A DNA stretch of 64,000 nt from Polaribacter butkevichii (GCF_038024105.1 NZ_CP150661.1:3873501-3937500); one strand, 5' to 3'. Numbered from the stretch's first letter, positions 20,239-29,192 are shown. The notes: generated by a model not told the origin, from the sequence alone. Translations and numbers: made by a program.

Positions 20239-20350
20239 GTAAGAATATCAAGGATTCCTTTTATTGTGAAATACAAGAACCTTCAAAAAGTGTTATTTTT
20301 TCTTTTATTCCTGCAGATTTCTGTATTTTCGTTTTTTATATTTTTATCAA

Positions 20351-22447
20351 TTGAATTTAAGTTATCCAATAACATATATTAAAGGAATTAGTGTACAAAG
20401 AGCAGCGCTTTTGTATACCGAATTGGGTATAAAAACATGTAATGATTTACTCAATTTTTTCCCTTTTAGATATATTGATAAAACTACCTTTTATGCCATA
20501 AAAGATTTACAACCTAATTCTTCTGAAGTACAAATTGTAGGCAGAATTACTCATGTAAAATCAGTTGCTCAAAAAAGAGGAAGTAGATTAGTTGCTACTT
20601 TTCAAGATGCTACAGGAACCATGGAGTTGGTTTGGTTTAAAGGACAAAAATGGATAAAAGATGCGCTTAAAATTAACCAACCTTATGTGGTGTATGGTAA
20701 AACAAACCACTACAATGGCAATTTTAGCATTCCGCATCCAGAAATGGAGCTGGTTACAGAATATAAGAAAAAGTTGCAAACTAAAATGCAACCCGTTTAT
20801 CCTTCTACAGAAAAGCTAACAAATTCTGGTGTTTCTAATAAATTAATGAGAACCTATGTACAGCATTTGTTACAACAGTTTTTTGAAACCATAACAGAAA
20901 CCCTATCGCAAGAAATAATAGATAGTTTTAAATTGATGGGAAAACGAGACGCATTATTAAATGCGCATTTTCCTAAAAGTCAAGAAAATTTAGCAAAAGC
21001 ACAAAACCGTTTAAAGTTTGAAGAGTTATTTTTTATTCAATTACAATTATTACGCAAGAAACTCATCAACAAAACAAAAATAAAAGGATTTGTTTTTGAG
21101 AACGTGAGCGATTATTTTAATACTTTTTATAAAGATTATTTACCTTTCGATTTAACAAATGCTCAAAAAAGAGTATTAAAAGAAATAAGAAAAGACGTAG
21201 CTTCTGGTGCACACATGAATCGTCTTTTACAAGGAGATGTAGGCTCAGGAAAAACAATTGTAGCCTTGTTAACCATGCTTTTGGCAATAGATAACGGTTT
21301 TCAGGCTACTATTATGGCGCCAACAGAAATTTTAGCCACACAGCATTATCATGCAATTTCAGAAATGTTAAAAGACATGGATATTAATGTTGATTTATTA
21401 ACGGGATCTGTTAGAACAAAAAAGCGAAGAGAAATTCATGCAAATTTAGAAGACGGAACCTTACATATTTTAATAGGTACACATGCGTTGATAGAGGATA
21501 AAGTAAAGTTTAAAAACCTTGGCATTGCAATTATTGATGAACAACATCGATTTGGTGTTGCGCAAAGAGCTAAATTATGGTCTAAAAATTCTCTGCCTCC
21601 GCACATTTTAGTCATGACAGCAACACCAATACCAAGAACCTTGGCTATGTCTGTTTATGGCGATTTAGATATTTCTGTTATAGATGAATTACCTCCGGGA
21701 AGAAAAGAGGTAAAAACCGTACATCGATTTGATAGTAATAGATTGTCTGTTTTTAAGTTTATGAGAGATGAAATAGAAAAAGGAAGACAAGTTTACGTTG
21801 TATATCCCTTAATTCAAGAATCTGAAGCCATGGATTATAAAGATTTAATGGATGGTTATGAAAGTATTTCTAGAGATTTTCCGACGCCCAAATACCAAAT
21901 AAGTATTGTTCATGGAAAAATGAAACCTGCAGATAAAGAACACGAAATGCAACGTTTTGTGAAAGGAGAAACACAAATTATGGTGGCAACAACTGTTATT
22001 GAAGTTGGGGTAAATGTGCCAAACGCCAGTGTTATGATTATTGAAAGTTCAGAACGATTTGGGCTTTCGCAATTGCATCAATTAAGAGGAAGAGTAGGGC
22101 GAGGAGCAGACCAAAGTTATTGTATTTTACTTTCTAGTTACAAACTTTCCGAAGAAGGAAAAACACGTTTAAAAACAATGGTAGATACTACAGATGGTTT
22201 TAAAATAGCTGAGGTTGATTTAAAATTACGTGGCCCAGGTAATTTAATGGGGACGCAACAAAGTGGTGTTTTAAATTTAAGAATTGCAGATGTTGTAAAA
22301 GACTCTAAAATTTTGGTTGCAGCCAGAAATACGGCTATTGATGTTTTACAAGAAGATTCTAATTTGTCGAAACCAGAAAACAAAAATATTAAAACTACCT
22401 ATTTAGCATTGTCTAAAACGTCTAAAATTTGGAGTAACATTAGTTAG
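20351..22447 (+). CDS. recG: ATP-dependent DNA helicase RecG
   Basis: Branch-migrating helicase that processes stalled forks and recombination intermediates, 698 aa, the usual RecG length. The wedge/OB domain (about 55-135) includes the family's Q-I-V-G-R-I region. Helicase motifs: Walker A G-D-V-G-S-G-K-T at 295-302, D-E-Q-H at 396-399, then T-A-T-P-I-P-R-T and the C-terminal Q-L-R-G-R-V-G-R. The best start is the TTG at 20351, which gives the expected M-N-L-S-Y-P-I-T-Y-I-K-G start; no upstream ATG is in frame close by. It converges with nrdD across a shared hairpin. Confidence 0.95.
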   Translation: MNLSYPITYIKGISVQRAALLYTELGIKTCNDLLNFFPFRYIDKTTFYAIKDLQPNSSEVQIVGRITHVKSVAQKRGSRLVATFQDATGTMELVWFKGQKWIKDALKINQPYVVYGKTNHYNGNFSIPHPEMELVTEYKKKLQTKMQPVYPSTEKLTNSGVSNKLMRTYVQHLLQQFFETITETLSQEIIDSFKLMGKRDALLNAHFPKSQENLAKAQNRLKFEELFFIQLQLLRKKLINKTKIKGFVFENVSDYFNTFYKDYLPFDLTNAQKRVLKEIRKDVASGAHMNRLLQGDVGSGKTIVALLTMLLAIDNGFQATIMAPTEILATQHYHAISEMLKDMDINVDLLTGSVRTKKRREIHANLEDGTLHILIGTHALIEDKVKFKNLGIAIIDEQHRFGVAQRAKLWSKNSLPPHILVMTATPIPRTLAMSVYGDLDISVIDELPPGRKEVKTVHRFDSNRLSVFKFMRDEIEKGRQVYVVYPLIQESEAMDYKDLMDGYESISRDFPTPKYQISIVHGKMKPADKEHEMQRFVKGETQIMVATTVIEVGVNVPNASVMIIESSERFGLSQLHQLRGRVGRGADQSYCILLSSYKLSEEGKTRLKTMVDTTDGFKIAEVDLKLRGPGNLMGTQQSGVLNLRIADVVKDSKILVAARNTAIDVLQEDSNLSKPENKNIKTTYLALSKTSKIWSNIS

Positions 22448-22482
22448 CCTTATTAAATGGAGTTTTACAGTTTTAAAAATTA

Positions 22483-22522
22483 AAGGAACAAGTTTCATCA
22501 AAATAAATGAAACTCATTCCTT
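22483..22522. terminator. Bidirectional hairpin between recG and nrdD
   Basis: Arms AAGGAACAAGTTTCAT and ATGAAACTCATTCCTT pair with two mismatches around an 8-nt loop, in the 86-bp gap between convergent genes. T-runs are weak on both sides. Confidence 0.55.
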
Positions 22523-22533
22523 ATCTAGGGGCA

Positions 22534-24324
22534 TTATGACGCTTTAGCGTTTTGTAAATGATAAAACCTTAAATCGTGTTCATTTTGTCTTTCAGAACTA
22601 AAACTAGAAACGCGTTTTAAGTACCCAATTACTCGCGTACCATAATCTATATTTTTAGAGTTGCAAGAGCTGCATTTTACAAGTGTTTTTTTATCAATAT
22701 GACCACATTTATTACAAATAGTTATTTTTACATTAAAGCAAAAATAATTACAACCGGCTAATGCTGTGGCTTCAATTAATTTTAAAAAGCCATTTTTATT
22801 AGGAGCCTCTTCTAAATTTAAATGAAGTGCAGAGCCCCCATCTAGATATTTAATAATATCTGTACCATGTAAGATTATTTTATCTAAAGAATTTATCGAA
22901 TTATTTTCTACAGGATAGAAATAAGAATTGTAGCAATCTCTAGGTACAAATAAACCATCTTCTTTGTCCCATTTTGCATTTTTTACACCTAAATTTTCTG
23001 CAGGTACAAATTCCGTATTAAATAAATAGCCATATTCTTTTTTGGCTTCTTTATTAGCATCATAAATTATTTTGAGCTGTTTTGCTACAAAATCTTTATA
23101 AACAGTGCTATTTTCGGCTTTTATACCTTGGCTTTCTGCAGCTTCTACCATACCGTTTATGCCAATGGTTAAAAACTGTTTGTCTAGAGATATAAAACCA
23201 GCATCATAAACAGGCAGCATTCCGGCATTTTTATATTCTTCAATTAACTTTCTGTAGGCTATTTGGTATTTTTGAATTTTATTTATTTCTGTTTTAAGAT
23301 CTTTTCCTTGTTGTATTAAGCGATTCATGTTTAGTGTAATAACGTTTATAGAGCCTGTAGAAACGCCACCTGCACCCAAAGAATAGCTAAAAGTATTGTC
23401 GCTAATTTCATTTCTTAATCGGCAACAAGAAGCCAAACTATCTGCGCTTTCAGATTGATAGATAAAAAATGAATTTCCTTCACTTAACTCAGTGGCGCAC
23501 ATATTGGCAAATTCAGTATCTACAGGTTTGCCTTTTTTTACAAGCATTGCAGCGGTAACCACAGGAAAGGTTAATACAGCTTTTTCTCTTTCTTTATTAA
23601 ACCATTTCATAAAAAATAGTTGTAATTTTTTAAGACTTTCCCATTGCGGTTTTGTCATGTCAGGAAAAACAAACTCACCAAATAAGCTGTCAAAATATTT
23701 TTCATCGTATAAAGAGATATTCCAAAAAACAGATTGATAACCTCTTGCAGCAGCAGGCTGATTAATTGCATAAACGGCATGTTGTAAATGATTAGAAACT
23801 GTTTTGGTGTTAGAATTTAGGTAATCGTTTCCAAAATCTTTTCTAGCAAAATAATCAAAATACAATAAAAACTCTACAGTTGCCAAAGCACCTGCAAATT
23901 GAGAGCTAATGGCAAAGACAAGGTTTACAAATTCGCCACAATAACTCTCTAAATGTTGTGGTGCTTTACTTTCACCTCCAAGTTTGGTAAGTCCGTCAAA
24001 TAAAAATGGATACATACTAATAGATGTGCAATAAGGTTTTAAAGAGGTTTCATCATGTACATAAATTTCATGAGCTTCTATTTGCCTTACATATTCATTG
24101 GCCAAATTTTTATCAAATAGTTGTTCAATTTTATTTTTTACCAATTGCCTATTTACCTGAACGTTAATATCCTTATTTAGTTCAGCTTCCATAGTAGCTA
24201 TGTTTTTAGAAGAAACATTGGCGTTGGCGTCTATTTTAGAGCCATCAGCAGCATTGCTTGCATTAATGTAATTCTGAATAAAATTAATTTTTTGGTTTAC
24301 CTGTTTTTCCGTTAATCGAATCAT
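22534..24324 (-). CDS. nrdD: Anaerobic (class III) ribonucleoside-triphosphate reductase
   Basis: Oxygen-sensitive glycyl-radical enzyme that makes deoxynucleotides from ribonucleoside triphosphates, 596 aa. Visible functional residues: C99 in K-P-Y-C-T and C300 (with C301) in S-C-C-R-L as candidate active-site cysteines, the zinc site C537/C540/C551/C554 (C-N-K-C and C-S-S-C), and the glycyl-radical loop R-V-I-G-Y-L with Gly567. The protein lacks the roughly 100-residue N-terminal ATP-cone of longer NrdD enzymes, so ATP/dATP activity control through that domain should be absent. Its start lies 4 bases after the nrdG stop, so the two are one operon. A cobalamin riboswitch and a terminator hairpin sit upstream of nrdG. 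Confidence 0.95.
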   Translation of the reverse strand: MIRLTEKQVNQKINFIQNYINASNAADGSKIDANANVSSKNIATMEAELNKDINVQVNRQLVKNKIEQLFDKNLANEYVRQIEAHEIYVHDETSLKPYCTSISMYPFLFDGLTKLGGESKAPQHLESYCGEFVNLVFAISSQFAGALATVEFLLYFDYFARKDFGNDYLNSNTKTVSNHLQHAVYAINQPAAARGYQSVFWNISLYDEKYFDSLFGEFVFPDMTKPQWESLKKLQLFFMKWFNKEREKAVLTFPVVTAAMLVKKGKPVDTEFANMCATELSEGNSFFIYQSESADSLASCCRLRNEISDNTFSYSLGAGGVSTGSINVITLNMNRLIQQGKDLKTEINKIQKYQIAYRKLIEEYKNAGMLPVYDAGFISLDKQFLTIGINGMVEAAESQGIKAENSTVYKDFVAKQLKIIYDANKEAKKEYGYLFNTEFVPAENLGVKNAKWDKEDGLFVPRDCYNSYFYPVENNSINSLDKIILHGTDIIKYLDGGSALHLNLEEAPNKNGFLKLIEATALAGCNYFCFNVKITICNKCGHIDKKTLVKCSSCNSKNIDYGTRVIGYLKRVSSFSSERQNEHDLRFYHLQNAKAS

Positions 24325-24327
24325 AGC

Positions 24328-24786
24328 TTAATAGTTTTTCAAGAATAAATGATTTAAATTTTTATTTGTTTGTACTTCTATAAATTGCTGATTGGTATCA
24401 GGTTTATCTAAGCCTCCTTTTTTAGCAATCCATTTGCCGGTTTTAATCCAAGTTAGGTGTTGTAGTAAATTTTTATCAATATGTTCCTTACCTGTATAAA
24501 GGCATGTTTTGTATCCTTCTTTTTGGGCGTATTTTAAATAATCTATGAGTTCTTTTTGATGCCATTCTCCACCCATAAATAAAACACAACTTGCAAATCC
24601 TTTATATTTTAGTAATGTTTGTTTGTATAATTTTATAGAAAGTTGTTGTCCGTTTTCTTCTTTCCATAAAATAGGAGAATGACAACCTTTGCAGCGAATT
24701 TTACATCCACAAATGCTAAAACAAATACTGATTTCACCAGGCACTTCTTGTAGTACAATCTGAATGCTAGAATAATTCATTTTCAT
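24328..24786 (-). CDS. nrdG: Anaerobic ribonucleotide reductase activating protein (radical SAM)
   Basis: Radical-SAM activase that uses a [4Fe-4S] cluster and S-adenosylmethionine to install the glycyl radical on NrdD. The cluster motif C-x3-C-x2-C is read as C-K-I-R-C-K-G-C, in the first 40 residues. The length of about 152 aa is normal for NrdG. I place the start at the ATG at 24786; a TTG at 24801 or an ATG at 24780 are alternatives. It is the first gene of the nrdG-nrdD operon, and its leader (24787-25052) contains the riboswitch and terminator. Confidence 0.9.
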   Translation of the reverse strand: MKMNYSSIQIVLQEVPGEISICFSICGCKIRCKGCHSPILWKEENGQQLSIKLYKQTLLKYKGFASCVLFMGGEWHQKELIDYLKYAQKEGYKTCLYTGKEHIDKNLLQHLTWIKTGKWIAKKGGLDKPDTNQQFIEVQTNKNLNHLFLKNY

Positions 24787-24834
24787 TAATAATATAACCA
24801 ATAAGGCTTACTTATTGATGGTTTATAATGTGTC

Positions 24835-24879
24835 AAAAAAGGTACGATAACCCAATGGTATAAGTAGATACATCGTGCC
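24835..24879 (-). terminator. Intrinsic terminator in the nrdGD leader (riboswitch expression platform)
   Basis: On the minus strand GGCACGAT pairs with ATCGTACC (one mismatch), enclosing a smaller GTAT/ATAC hairpin, and is followed by six T. It lies 35 nt after the conserved 3' end of the cobalamin aptamer and 49 bases before the nrdG start. The simplest reading is transcription attenuation when B12 is bound. I did not work out the alternative antiterminator pairing. Confidence 0.75.
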
Positions 24880-24913
24880 ATAACTTTTATCCCGAAAGTT
24901 TGACTAATTAGAA

Positions 24914-25052
24914 GTTGGCAGGTCTTCTGACTTACTCTGGTTTTTACGTCTTCCCGTTTATAAATAGATAAACAGTGACAAAGAATGTAAAACTTTTAAT
25001 AGAGCTTACAGCTGCGGGAACAGTATAGGTTTTACACCTATTTCCCTTTTAA
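24914..25052 (-). promoter_or_regulatory. Cobalamin (B12) riboswitch upstream of nrdG-nrdD
   Basis: The minus strand shows the conserved aptamer blocks in order: AAAAGGGAA, GGTG...AA.CC, CTGTTCCCGCAGCTGTAA, GTCACTG, GGGAAGAC, and the B12 box GTCAGAAGACCTGCC. Spacing agrees with the cobalamin family (Rfam RF00174 type). It is oriented with nrdG-nrdD, 128 bases from the nrdG start. B12 elements are known to repress B12-independent isozymes when a B12-dependent one exists, so the genome may also encode a class II (NrdJ) reductase; that gene is not in this window. Confidence 0.95.
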
Positions 25053-25215
25053 TTTTAACAATTGATATTGTTATTAAAACCAAATTCTATTCAAATTTAA
25101 AAATCATTTACCTTTTGTGTCTTATATTTAGAAGAACTTATTAGCTACTTATAAACATATTTATAGGTAATAAGTTTTAGGATTGTAAGAGTATAGAAAA
25201 CAAAGAAATTTGTTT

Positions 25216-25542
25216 TTAATGAGACACTACTTTTAAACCAATTATAGAAATTATTAAAGTAGAAATAAAAAAAAGACGCCAAAACGTAGCGGGCTCTTTA
25301 AATATAAAAATACCTAATAAAACGGTTCCAACGGCACCTATTCCCGTCCAAACAGCATAAGCAGTTCCTATAGGTAATTCTTGTGTTGCTTTTAAAAGGA
25401 GCAACATACTTGCAGATAAACATACTATAAAACCAATGTACCAATAGGTAGTTTCGGTACCTGTGCTTTCTTTAGCTTTACCTAAGCAAGCAGCAAAAGC
25501 AACTTCAAAAAGTCCCGCTATAATTAATAGTATCCAATTCAT
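25216..25542 (-). CDS. Small multidrug resistance family transporter, SugE/Gdx type
   Basis: A 108-aa, four-helix inner-membrane proton-coupled exporter that works as a dimer. The essential glutamate is E13 (A-G-L-F-E-V), and the helix-3 signature T-A-Y-A-V-W-T-G-I-G-A-V-G matches the Gdx (SugE) branch, which exports guanidinium, rather than the EmrE drug branch. The sequence ends I-I-G-L-K, as in SugE. I chose the ATG at 25542 because the upstream in-frame extension (to 25632) is a Lys/Phe-rich tail that no family member has. No guanidine riboswitch is recognisable upstream. Confidence 0.88.
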   Translation of the reverse strand: MNWILLIIAGLFEVAFAACLGKAKESTGTETTYWYIGFIVCLSASMLLLLKATQELPIGTAYAVWTGIGAVGTVLLGIFIFKEPATFWRLFFISTLIISIIGLKVVSH

Positions 25543-25708
25543 TTTAAGATGGGGTTTTATCAATTTTAAAAATTGAAATGTAAATTTAATTATAATTTTA
25601 AGAAGTAATTTGTATAAATAAAAGAATAACAATTATATTTTTTTTCAGCGACTTTAAATCTTAGCAAACTTCTAACAAATTCCATTTCGGTATTCTTTTT
25701 AAAGTGTC

Positions 25709-25716
25709 TATCTTTA
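25709..25716 (+). promoter_or_regulatory. Putative -7 box for cysS
   Basis: TATCTTTA, one base off the TAnnTTTG consensus, 26 bases before the cysS ATG. Confidence 0.35.
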
Positions 25717-25741
25717 TCGGCTGTAATTAGTCACTTATTTA

Positions 25742-27220
25742 ATGGAATTATACAAAGAAAATCAGCTTAAAGTATACAACTCTTTAACCAAATCTAAAGA
25801 GGATTTTAAAACCATAACAGACGGATATGTAGGTATGTACGTTTGTGGTCCAACGGTTTATAGCAACGCACATTTAGGTAATGTTAGAACCTTTATGTTT
25901 TTTGATGTTGTGTATAGATATTTATTACATTTAGGCTATAAGGTGCGATATGTACGTAATATTACCGATGCTGGCCATTTAGAAAATGATGCAGATGAAG
26001 GAGAAGACAAAATTGCAAGAAAAGCACGTTTAGAACAAATTGAACCCATGGAAGTTGTACAACGTTACACGGTAGACTTTCATGATGTTTTAAAAAACTA
26101 CAACTTTTTACCACCAAGTATAGAGCCAACTGCAACAGGTCATATTGTAGAGCAAATAGAAATGATTAAAGAAATCATAGAAAAAGGTTTTGCTTATGAG
26201 GTAAATGGTTCTGTATATTTTGATGTGCATGAATACAATAAAAAAGAAAACTACGGAATTCTCTCTGGTAGAAAAGTAGAAGATTTACTACATAATACAA
26301 GAACTTTAGATGGGCAGTCTGATAAGAAAAATCCGCAAGATTTTGCACTTTGGAAAAAAGCCGATGAGAAACATATTATGCGTTGGCCTTCTCCTTGGAG
26401 CGATGGTTTTCCGGGGTGGCACTTAGAGTGTTCTGTAATGAGTACAAAATATTTAGGCGAAAGTTTTGATATTCATGGTGGTGGAATGGATTTAAAATTT
26501 CCGCATCACGAATGCGAAATTGCACAATCTAAAACTTGTAGTGGCGTAAAGCCTGTAAATTATTGGATGCATACAAATATGCTTTCTTTAAATGGGCAGA
26601 GAATGGCAAAATCTACAGGGAATTTTATTTTACCTAATGAAATTTTAACAGGAGAAAACACTATTTTGCCAAAAGCATTTTCTGCAAGTGTGGTTCGTTT
26701 TTTTAATATGCAGGCCAATTATAGAAGTATTTTAGATTTTTCTGGAGATGCTTTAGAAGCATCAGAAAAAGGACATTCTAAATTGATGGAAGCTGTTAAT
26801 TTCTTAGATAAGATTGAAGCAGGTAAAACATCTACTTTTGATGTGCAAAAATGGAAAAAAGATTGTTATGCAGCAATGAACGACGATTTTAACACACCAA
26901 TGTTAATTCCGCAATTATTTGAAGCGGTAAAGGTTGTTAATCAAATTAAAGAACATAAAGCAAGTTTAACGGCAGTTGATTTAGCTGAATTTAAAACAAC
27001 GTTTAACGCATTTGTTTTTGATGTTTTAGGGTTGATGAATGAAAATTCTCAAGACAATTCAGAAAAAATAAATGGCGTTGTAGAATTGTTAATTAAATTA
27101 AGAAAAGAAGCAAGAGAAAATAAAGATTGGGCTTTGTCAGACCAAATTAGAGATGAACTAATTGCATTAGGAATTCAACTAAAAGATGGTAAAGAAGGTA
27201 CTTCTTTTATAATAAATTAA
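25742..27220 (+). CDS. cysS: Cysteinyl-tRNA synthetase
   Basis: Class I aminoacyl-tRNA synthetase charging tRNA-Cys, 492 aa, cytoplasmic. The HIGH-type motif is S-N-A-H-L-G-N (41-47), the KMSKS-type motif R-M-A-K-S (287-291). Zinc ligands expected from the E. coli enzyme map to C35 (C-G-P-T-V-Y), C230, H255 and E259. A C-terminal helical anticodon domain follows. The start ATG is clear. It is followed at 118 bases by yidD and then lgt, a plausible transcription unit. Confidence 0.97.
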   Translation: MELYKENQLKVYNSLTKSKEDFKTITDGYVGMYVCGPTVYSNAHLGNVRTFMFFDVVYRYLLHLGYKVRYVRNITDAGHLENDADEGEDKIARKARLEQIEPMEVVQRYTVDFHDVLKNYNFLPPSIEPTATGHIVEQIEMIKEIIEKGFAYEVNGSVYFDVHEYNKKENYGILSGRKVEDLLHNTRTLDGQSDKKNPQDFALWKKADEKHIMRWPSPWSDGFPGWHLECSVMSTKYLGESFDIHGGGMDLKFPHHECEIAQSKTCSGVKPVNYWMHTNMLSLNGQRMAKSTGNFILPNEILTGENTILPKAFSASVVRFFNMQANYRSILDFSGDALEASEKGHSKLMEAVNFLDKIEAGKTSTFDVQKWKKDCYAAMNDDFNTPMLIPQLFEAVKVVNQIKEHKASLTAVDLAEFKTTFNAFVFDVLGLMNENSQDNSEKINGVVELLIKLRKEARENKDWALSDQIRDELIALGIQLKDGKEGTSFIIN

Positions 27221-27263
27221 AAAGGTAATTACGAATTATGAATTTCAAGTTTTTGAGTGTAAT

Positions 27264-27297
27264 TGTCATTTCGAAAGAGAAACGATTGAGAAATCTC
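27264..27297 (+). repeat. Short dispersed intergenic repeat (GTCATTTCG...GAGAAATCTC type)
   Basis: Text of the form TGTCATTTCGAAAGAG, then CGATTGAGAAATCTC. Related text recurs in both orientations at 41863-42038. Such short repeats are scattered through intergenic regions of many flavobacterial genomes; function unknown. Confidence 0.6.
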
Positions 27298-27337
27298 ATA
27301 ATCTAGATTTATTCATTTAATTCATAAATTTTAATCA

Positions 27338-27571
27338 TTGAAAAAAATATTGTCTTTTCCATTTATATTGTTGGTTCGTTTTTATCAAGCCGCAATTTCA
27401 CCATTTACACCAGCTACTTGTAGATACAGTCCTACGTGTTCACATTACACAATTGAGGCGTTACAAAAACATGGTCTATTTTCTGGTGGATGGTTAGCCT
27501 TAAAGAGAATATTTAGTTGTCATCCTTGGGGAGGAAGTGGGTATGATCCTGTTCCAGAAAAGAAAGAATAA
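27338..27571 (+). CDS. yidD: Membrane protein insertion efficiency factor YidD
   Basis: Small 77-aa protein that assists YidC-dependent membrane protein insertion. The three conserved cysteines and their context are present ([11 protein letters not shown] and [15 protein letters not shown]), which is diagnostic. An N-terminal amphipathic helix precedes them. The start is a TTG at 27338, giving M-K-K-I-L-S-F-P-F; no better in-frame ATG exists. Confidence 0.95.
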   Translation: MKKILSFPFILLVRFYQAAISPFTPATCRYSPTCSHYTIEALQKHGLFSGGWLALKRIFSCHPWGGSGYDPVPEKKE

Positions 27572-27575
27572 TAAT

Positions 27576-27642
27576 TGTCACCTCGAGCGCAGTCGAGAGG
27601 TTTATAGTTAATAATTAGGTCTCGACTGCGCTCGACCAGACA
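27576..27642. repeat. Inverted repeat built on CTCGAGCGCAGTCGAG
   Basis: The 14-base arm CGAGCGCAGTCGAG (27584-27597) recurs as its exact reverse complement at 27621-27634, and the flanks TGTCA and AGACA are also complementary. The element fills almost all of the 84-bp gap between yidD and lgt. It is more GC-rich than its surroundings. Similar GAGCGCAGTCGAG elements are widespread in Bacteroidota intergenic DNA. Confidence 0.8.
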
Positions 27643-27655
27643 TAGAAATTAAAAT

Positions 27656-28516
27656 ATGAGCTTTTTAGCAATTACATGGAATCCTTCAATAGGAATAGAT
27701 TTAGGTTTTTTTACCGTTCGTTGGTACAGTTTAATGTTTGTAGCAGCATTTTTATTAGGTTTAAGACTGATGAAAAAAATCTATGTAGAAGATAAAATTC
27801 CAGAAGAAAAACTAGACGTATTATTTATGTATGTCTTTGTATCTATGCTTGTTGGTATGCGTTTGGGAGATGTATTTTTTTACAGTTGGTCTTATTATCA
27901 AAATCATTTATTAGAAATATTTTTACCAATTAAAGAAAGTGCAAACGATTCTTTATTTGGTATTATAAAAGGATGGAAATTTACAGGATTTACTGGTTTT
28001 GCTAGTCATGGTGCAGCAATAGGAATTCCTATCGCTTTATATTTTTACGCAAAAAAACACTTACAAAAACCGTGGTTGTTTATTTTAGATAGATTGGCAA
28101 TTATGGTTGCTTTGGCAGGTTTTTTTATTCGTTTTGGAAATTTTTTCAATTCAGAAATTTATGGAAAAGAAACAGGTTCTAGTTTTGGTGTTATTTTTAA
28201 AGCAGCAGGAGAAACAGTACCAAGACACCCTACACAATTATATGAAGCGTTTAGTTATTTAGCTTTGTTTTTTGTGATGTGGCATTTGTATTGGAAAACA
28301 GATAAGAAACAACAAACAGGTTACCTTTTTGGTCTTTTTATGGTAGTACTTTGGTCTTTAAGATTCTTTATAGAGTTTTTAAAAGAAGCTCAAGTAGACG
28401 GACGTGAAGATTGGGTGTTTAATTCATTAAATACAGGGCAAGTTTTAAGTATACCTCTAGTTTTAATAGGTTTATGGTTAATGTTTAAGAAATCTAAAGA
28501 AACGGCAAAACAATAA
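27656..28516 (+). CDS. lgt: Phosphatidylglycerol-prolipoprotein diacylglyceryl transferase
   Basis: Inner-membrane enzyme that attaches diacylglycerol to the lipobox cysteine of lipoprotein precursors; 286 aa with about seven hydrophobic segments. Signatures visible: F-I-R-F-G-N-F-F-N-S-E-I-Y-G (the Lgt loop with essential Arg and Asn) and R-H-P-T-Q-L-Y-E-A. The several lipoproteins in this window are its expected substrates. It is 6 bases ahead of a small membrane gene, so probably co-transcribed with it. Confidence 0.95.
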   Translation: MSFLAITWNPSIGIDLGFFTVRWYSLMFVAAFLLGLRLMKKIYVEDKIPEEKLDVLFMYVFVSMLVGMRLGDVFFYSWSYYQNHLLEIFLPIKESANDSLFGIIKGWKFTGFTGFASHGAAIGIPIALYFYAKKHLQKPWLFILDRLAIMVALAGFFIRFGNFFNSEIYGKETGSSFGVIFKAAGETVPRHPTQLYEAFSYLALFFVMWHLYWKTDKKQQTGYLFGLFMVVLWSLRFFIEFLKEAQVDGREDWVFNSLNTGQVLSIPLVLIGLWLMFKKSKETAKQ

Positions 28517-28521
28517 ACTTT

Positions 28522-28833
28522 ATGGAAAAATTAAGGCAACGTTGGGGAGTAAAGAATAATTGGTCTATTATAGCTATAATTCTAGTTTTTTCTATAAATG
28601 GGTCTTTTGCTACTTGGGTTGCAAAACCTTTAACCAGTTTTATAGGGCTTTCGCAAGAAACAACAAATCCTTGGGTATTTTGGCCTTTAAGAATTATGTT
28701 GATTTTCCCTATTTATCAAGCTACACTTCCTTTAGTTGGTTGGGTATTTGGGCAATTTAAATTCTTTTGGGCTTTTGAGAAAAAGTTTTTAGGTAGATTG
28801 GGCTTGGGCTTTTTATTTAAAAAAGAGAATTAG
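28522..28833 (+). CDS. Small membrane protein following lgt (DUF6787-like)
   Basis: A 103-aa protein with two hydrophobic segments (about 14-35 and 52-82) and a basic, aromatic C-terminus. It contains W-V-F-W-P-L-R and L-I-F-P-I-Y-Q and starts 6 bases after lgt, so an operon is likely. I recall small proteins of this kind next to lgt in Bacteroidota under DUF6787, but am not certain. Function unknown. Its stop overlaps that of the convergent gene by four bases. Confidence 0.7.
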   Translation: MEKLRQRWGVKNNWSIIAIILVFSINGSFATWVAKPLTSFIGLSQETTNPWVFWPLRIMLIFPIYQATLPLVGWVFGQFKFFWAFEKKFLGRLGLGFLFKKEN

Positions 28834-29099
28834 AATTCTATAATTTTTTCTACCTTTTCTTTGTTAAATACATAAGAGTATATCCACATTATTGTAAAAG
28901 TTGGTACAACATCTAAAAAAGGAACTGCTTCTTCTATAAAACTAATTATTGCGGCTACTTTACCTTGTTTTCCTTTATACATTTTGGTCATTAAATATCC
29001 AGATAGTGGTGCCCAAATTACGTCTAAAAAGGGTATAGGAATAATACCAATAATATCTAATACAATACTTAAAATTAATTTTTTATATTTCTTATTCAT
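28830..29099 (-). CDS. Small membrane protein of unknown function
   Basis: An 89-aa protein with a basic N-terminus and three hydrophobic stretches. It has an internal pseudo-repeat: I-I-P-I-P-F-L-D-V-I-W near the N-terminus and E-A-V-P-F-L-D-V-V-P later, suggesting two similar re-entrant or helical hairpins. I do not recognise a characterised family. It is convergent with the lgt-linked gene and divergent from the Nudix gene. Confidence 0.65.
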   Translation of the reverse strand: MNKKYKKLILSIVLDIIGIIPIPFLDVIWAPLSGYLMTKMYKGKQGKVAAIISFIEEAVPFLDVVPTFTIMWIYSYVFNKEKVEKIIEF

Positions 29100-29164
29100 G
29101 TTTATTTTTAACTAAGATAAAACAAAATTCTTGCCAAAAACCATTGATTTAAAAGTGAAATTGA

Positions 29165-29172
29165 TAATTTTG
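29165..29172 (+). promoter_or_regulatory. Putative promoter of the Nudix gene
   Basis: TAATTTTG matches TAnnTTTG, with a TTG about 20 bases upstream in the -33 position, 21 bases before the GTG start. Confidence 0.5.
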
Positions 29173-29192
29173 TTAAAATTAAATGTTTATCC

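Noticed and set aside
25543..25632. A longer N-terminus for the SMR transporter
   Set aside because: The extra residues are Lys/Phe-rich and unlike any SMR protein; the ATG at 25542 gives the normal first helix with E13 in place.
25543..25740. A guanidine riboswitch upstream of the SugE/Gdx-like gene
   Set aside because: None of the conserved ACGR-type loops or the guanidine-I core is visible on the minus strand.
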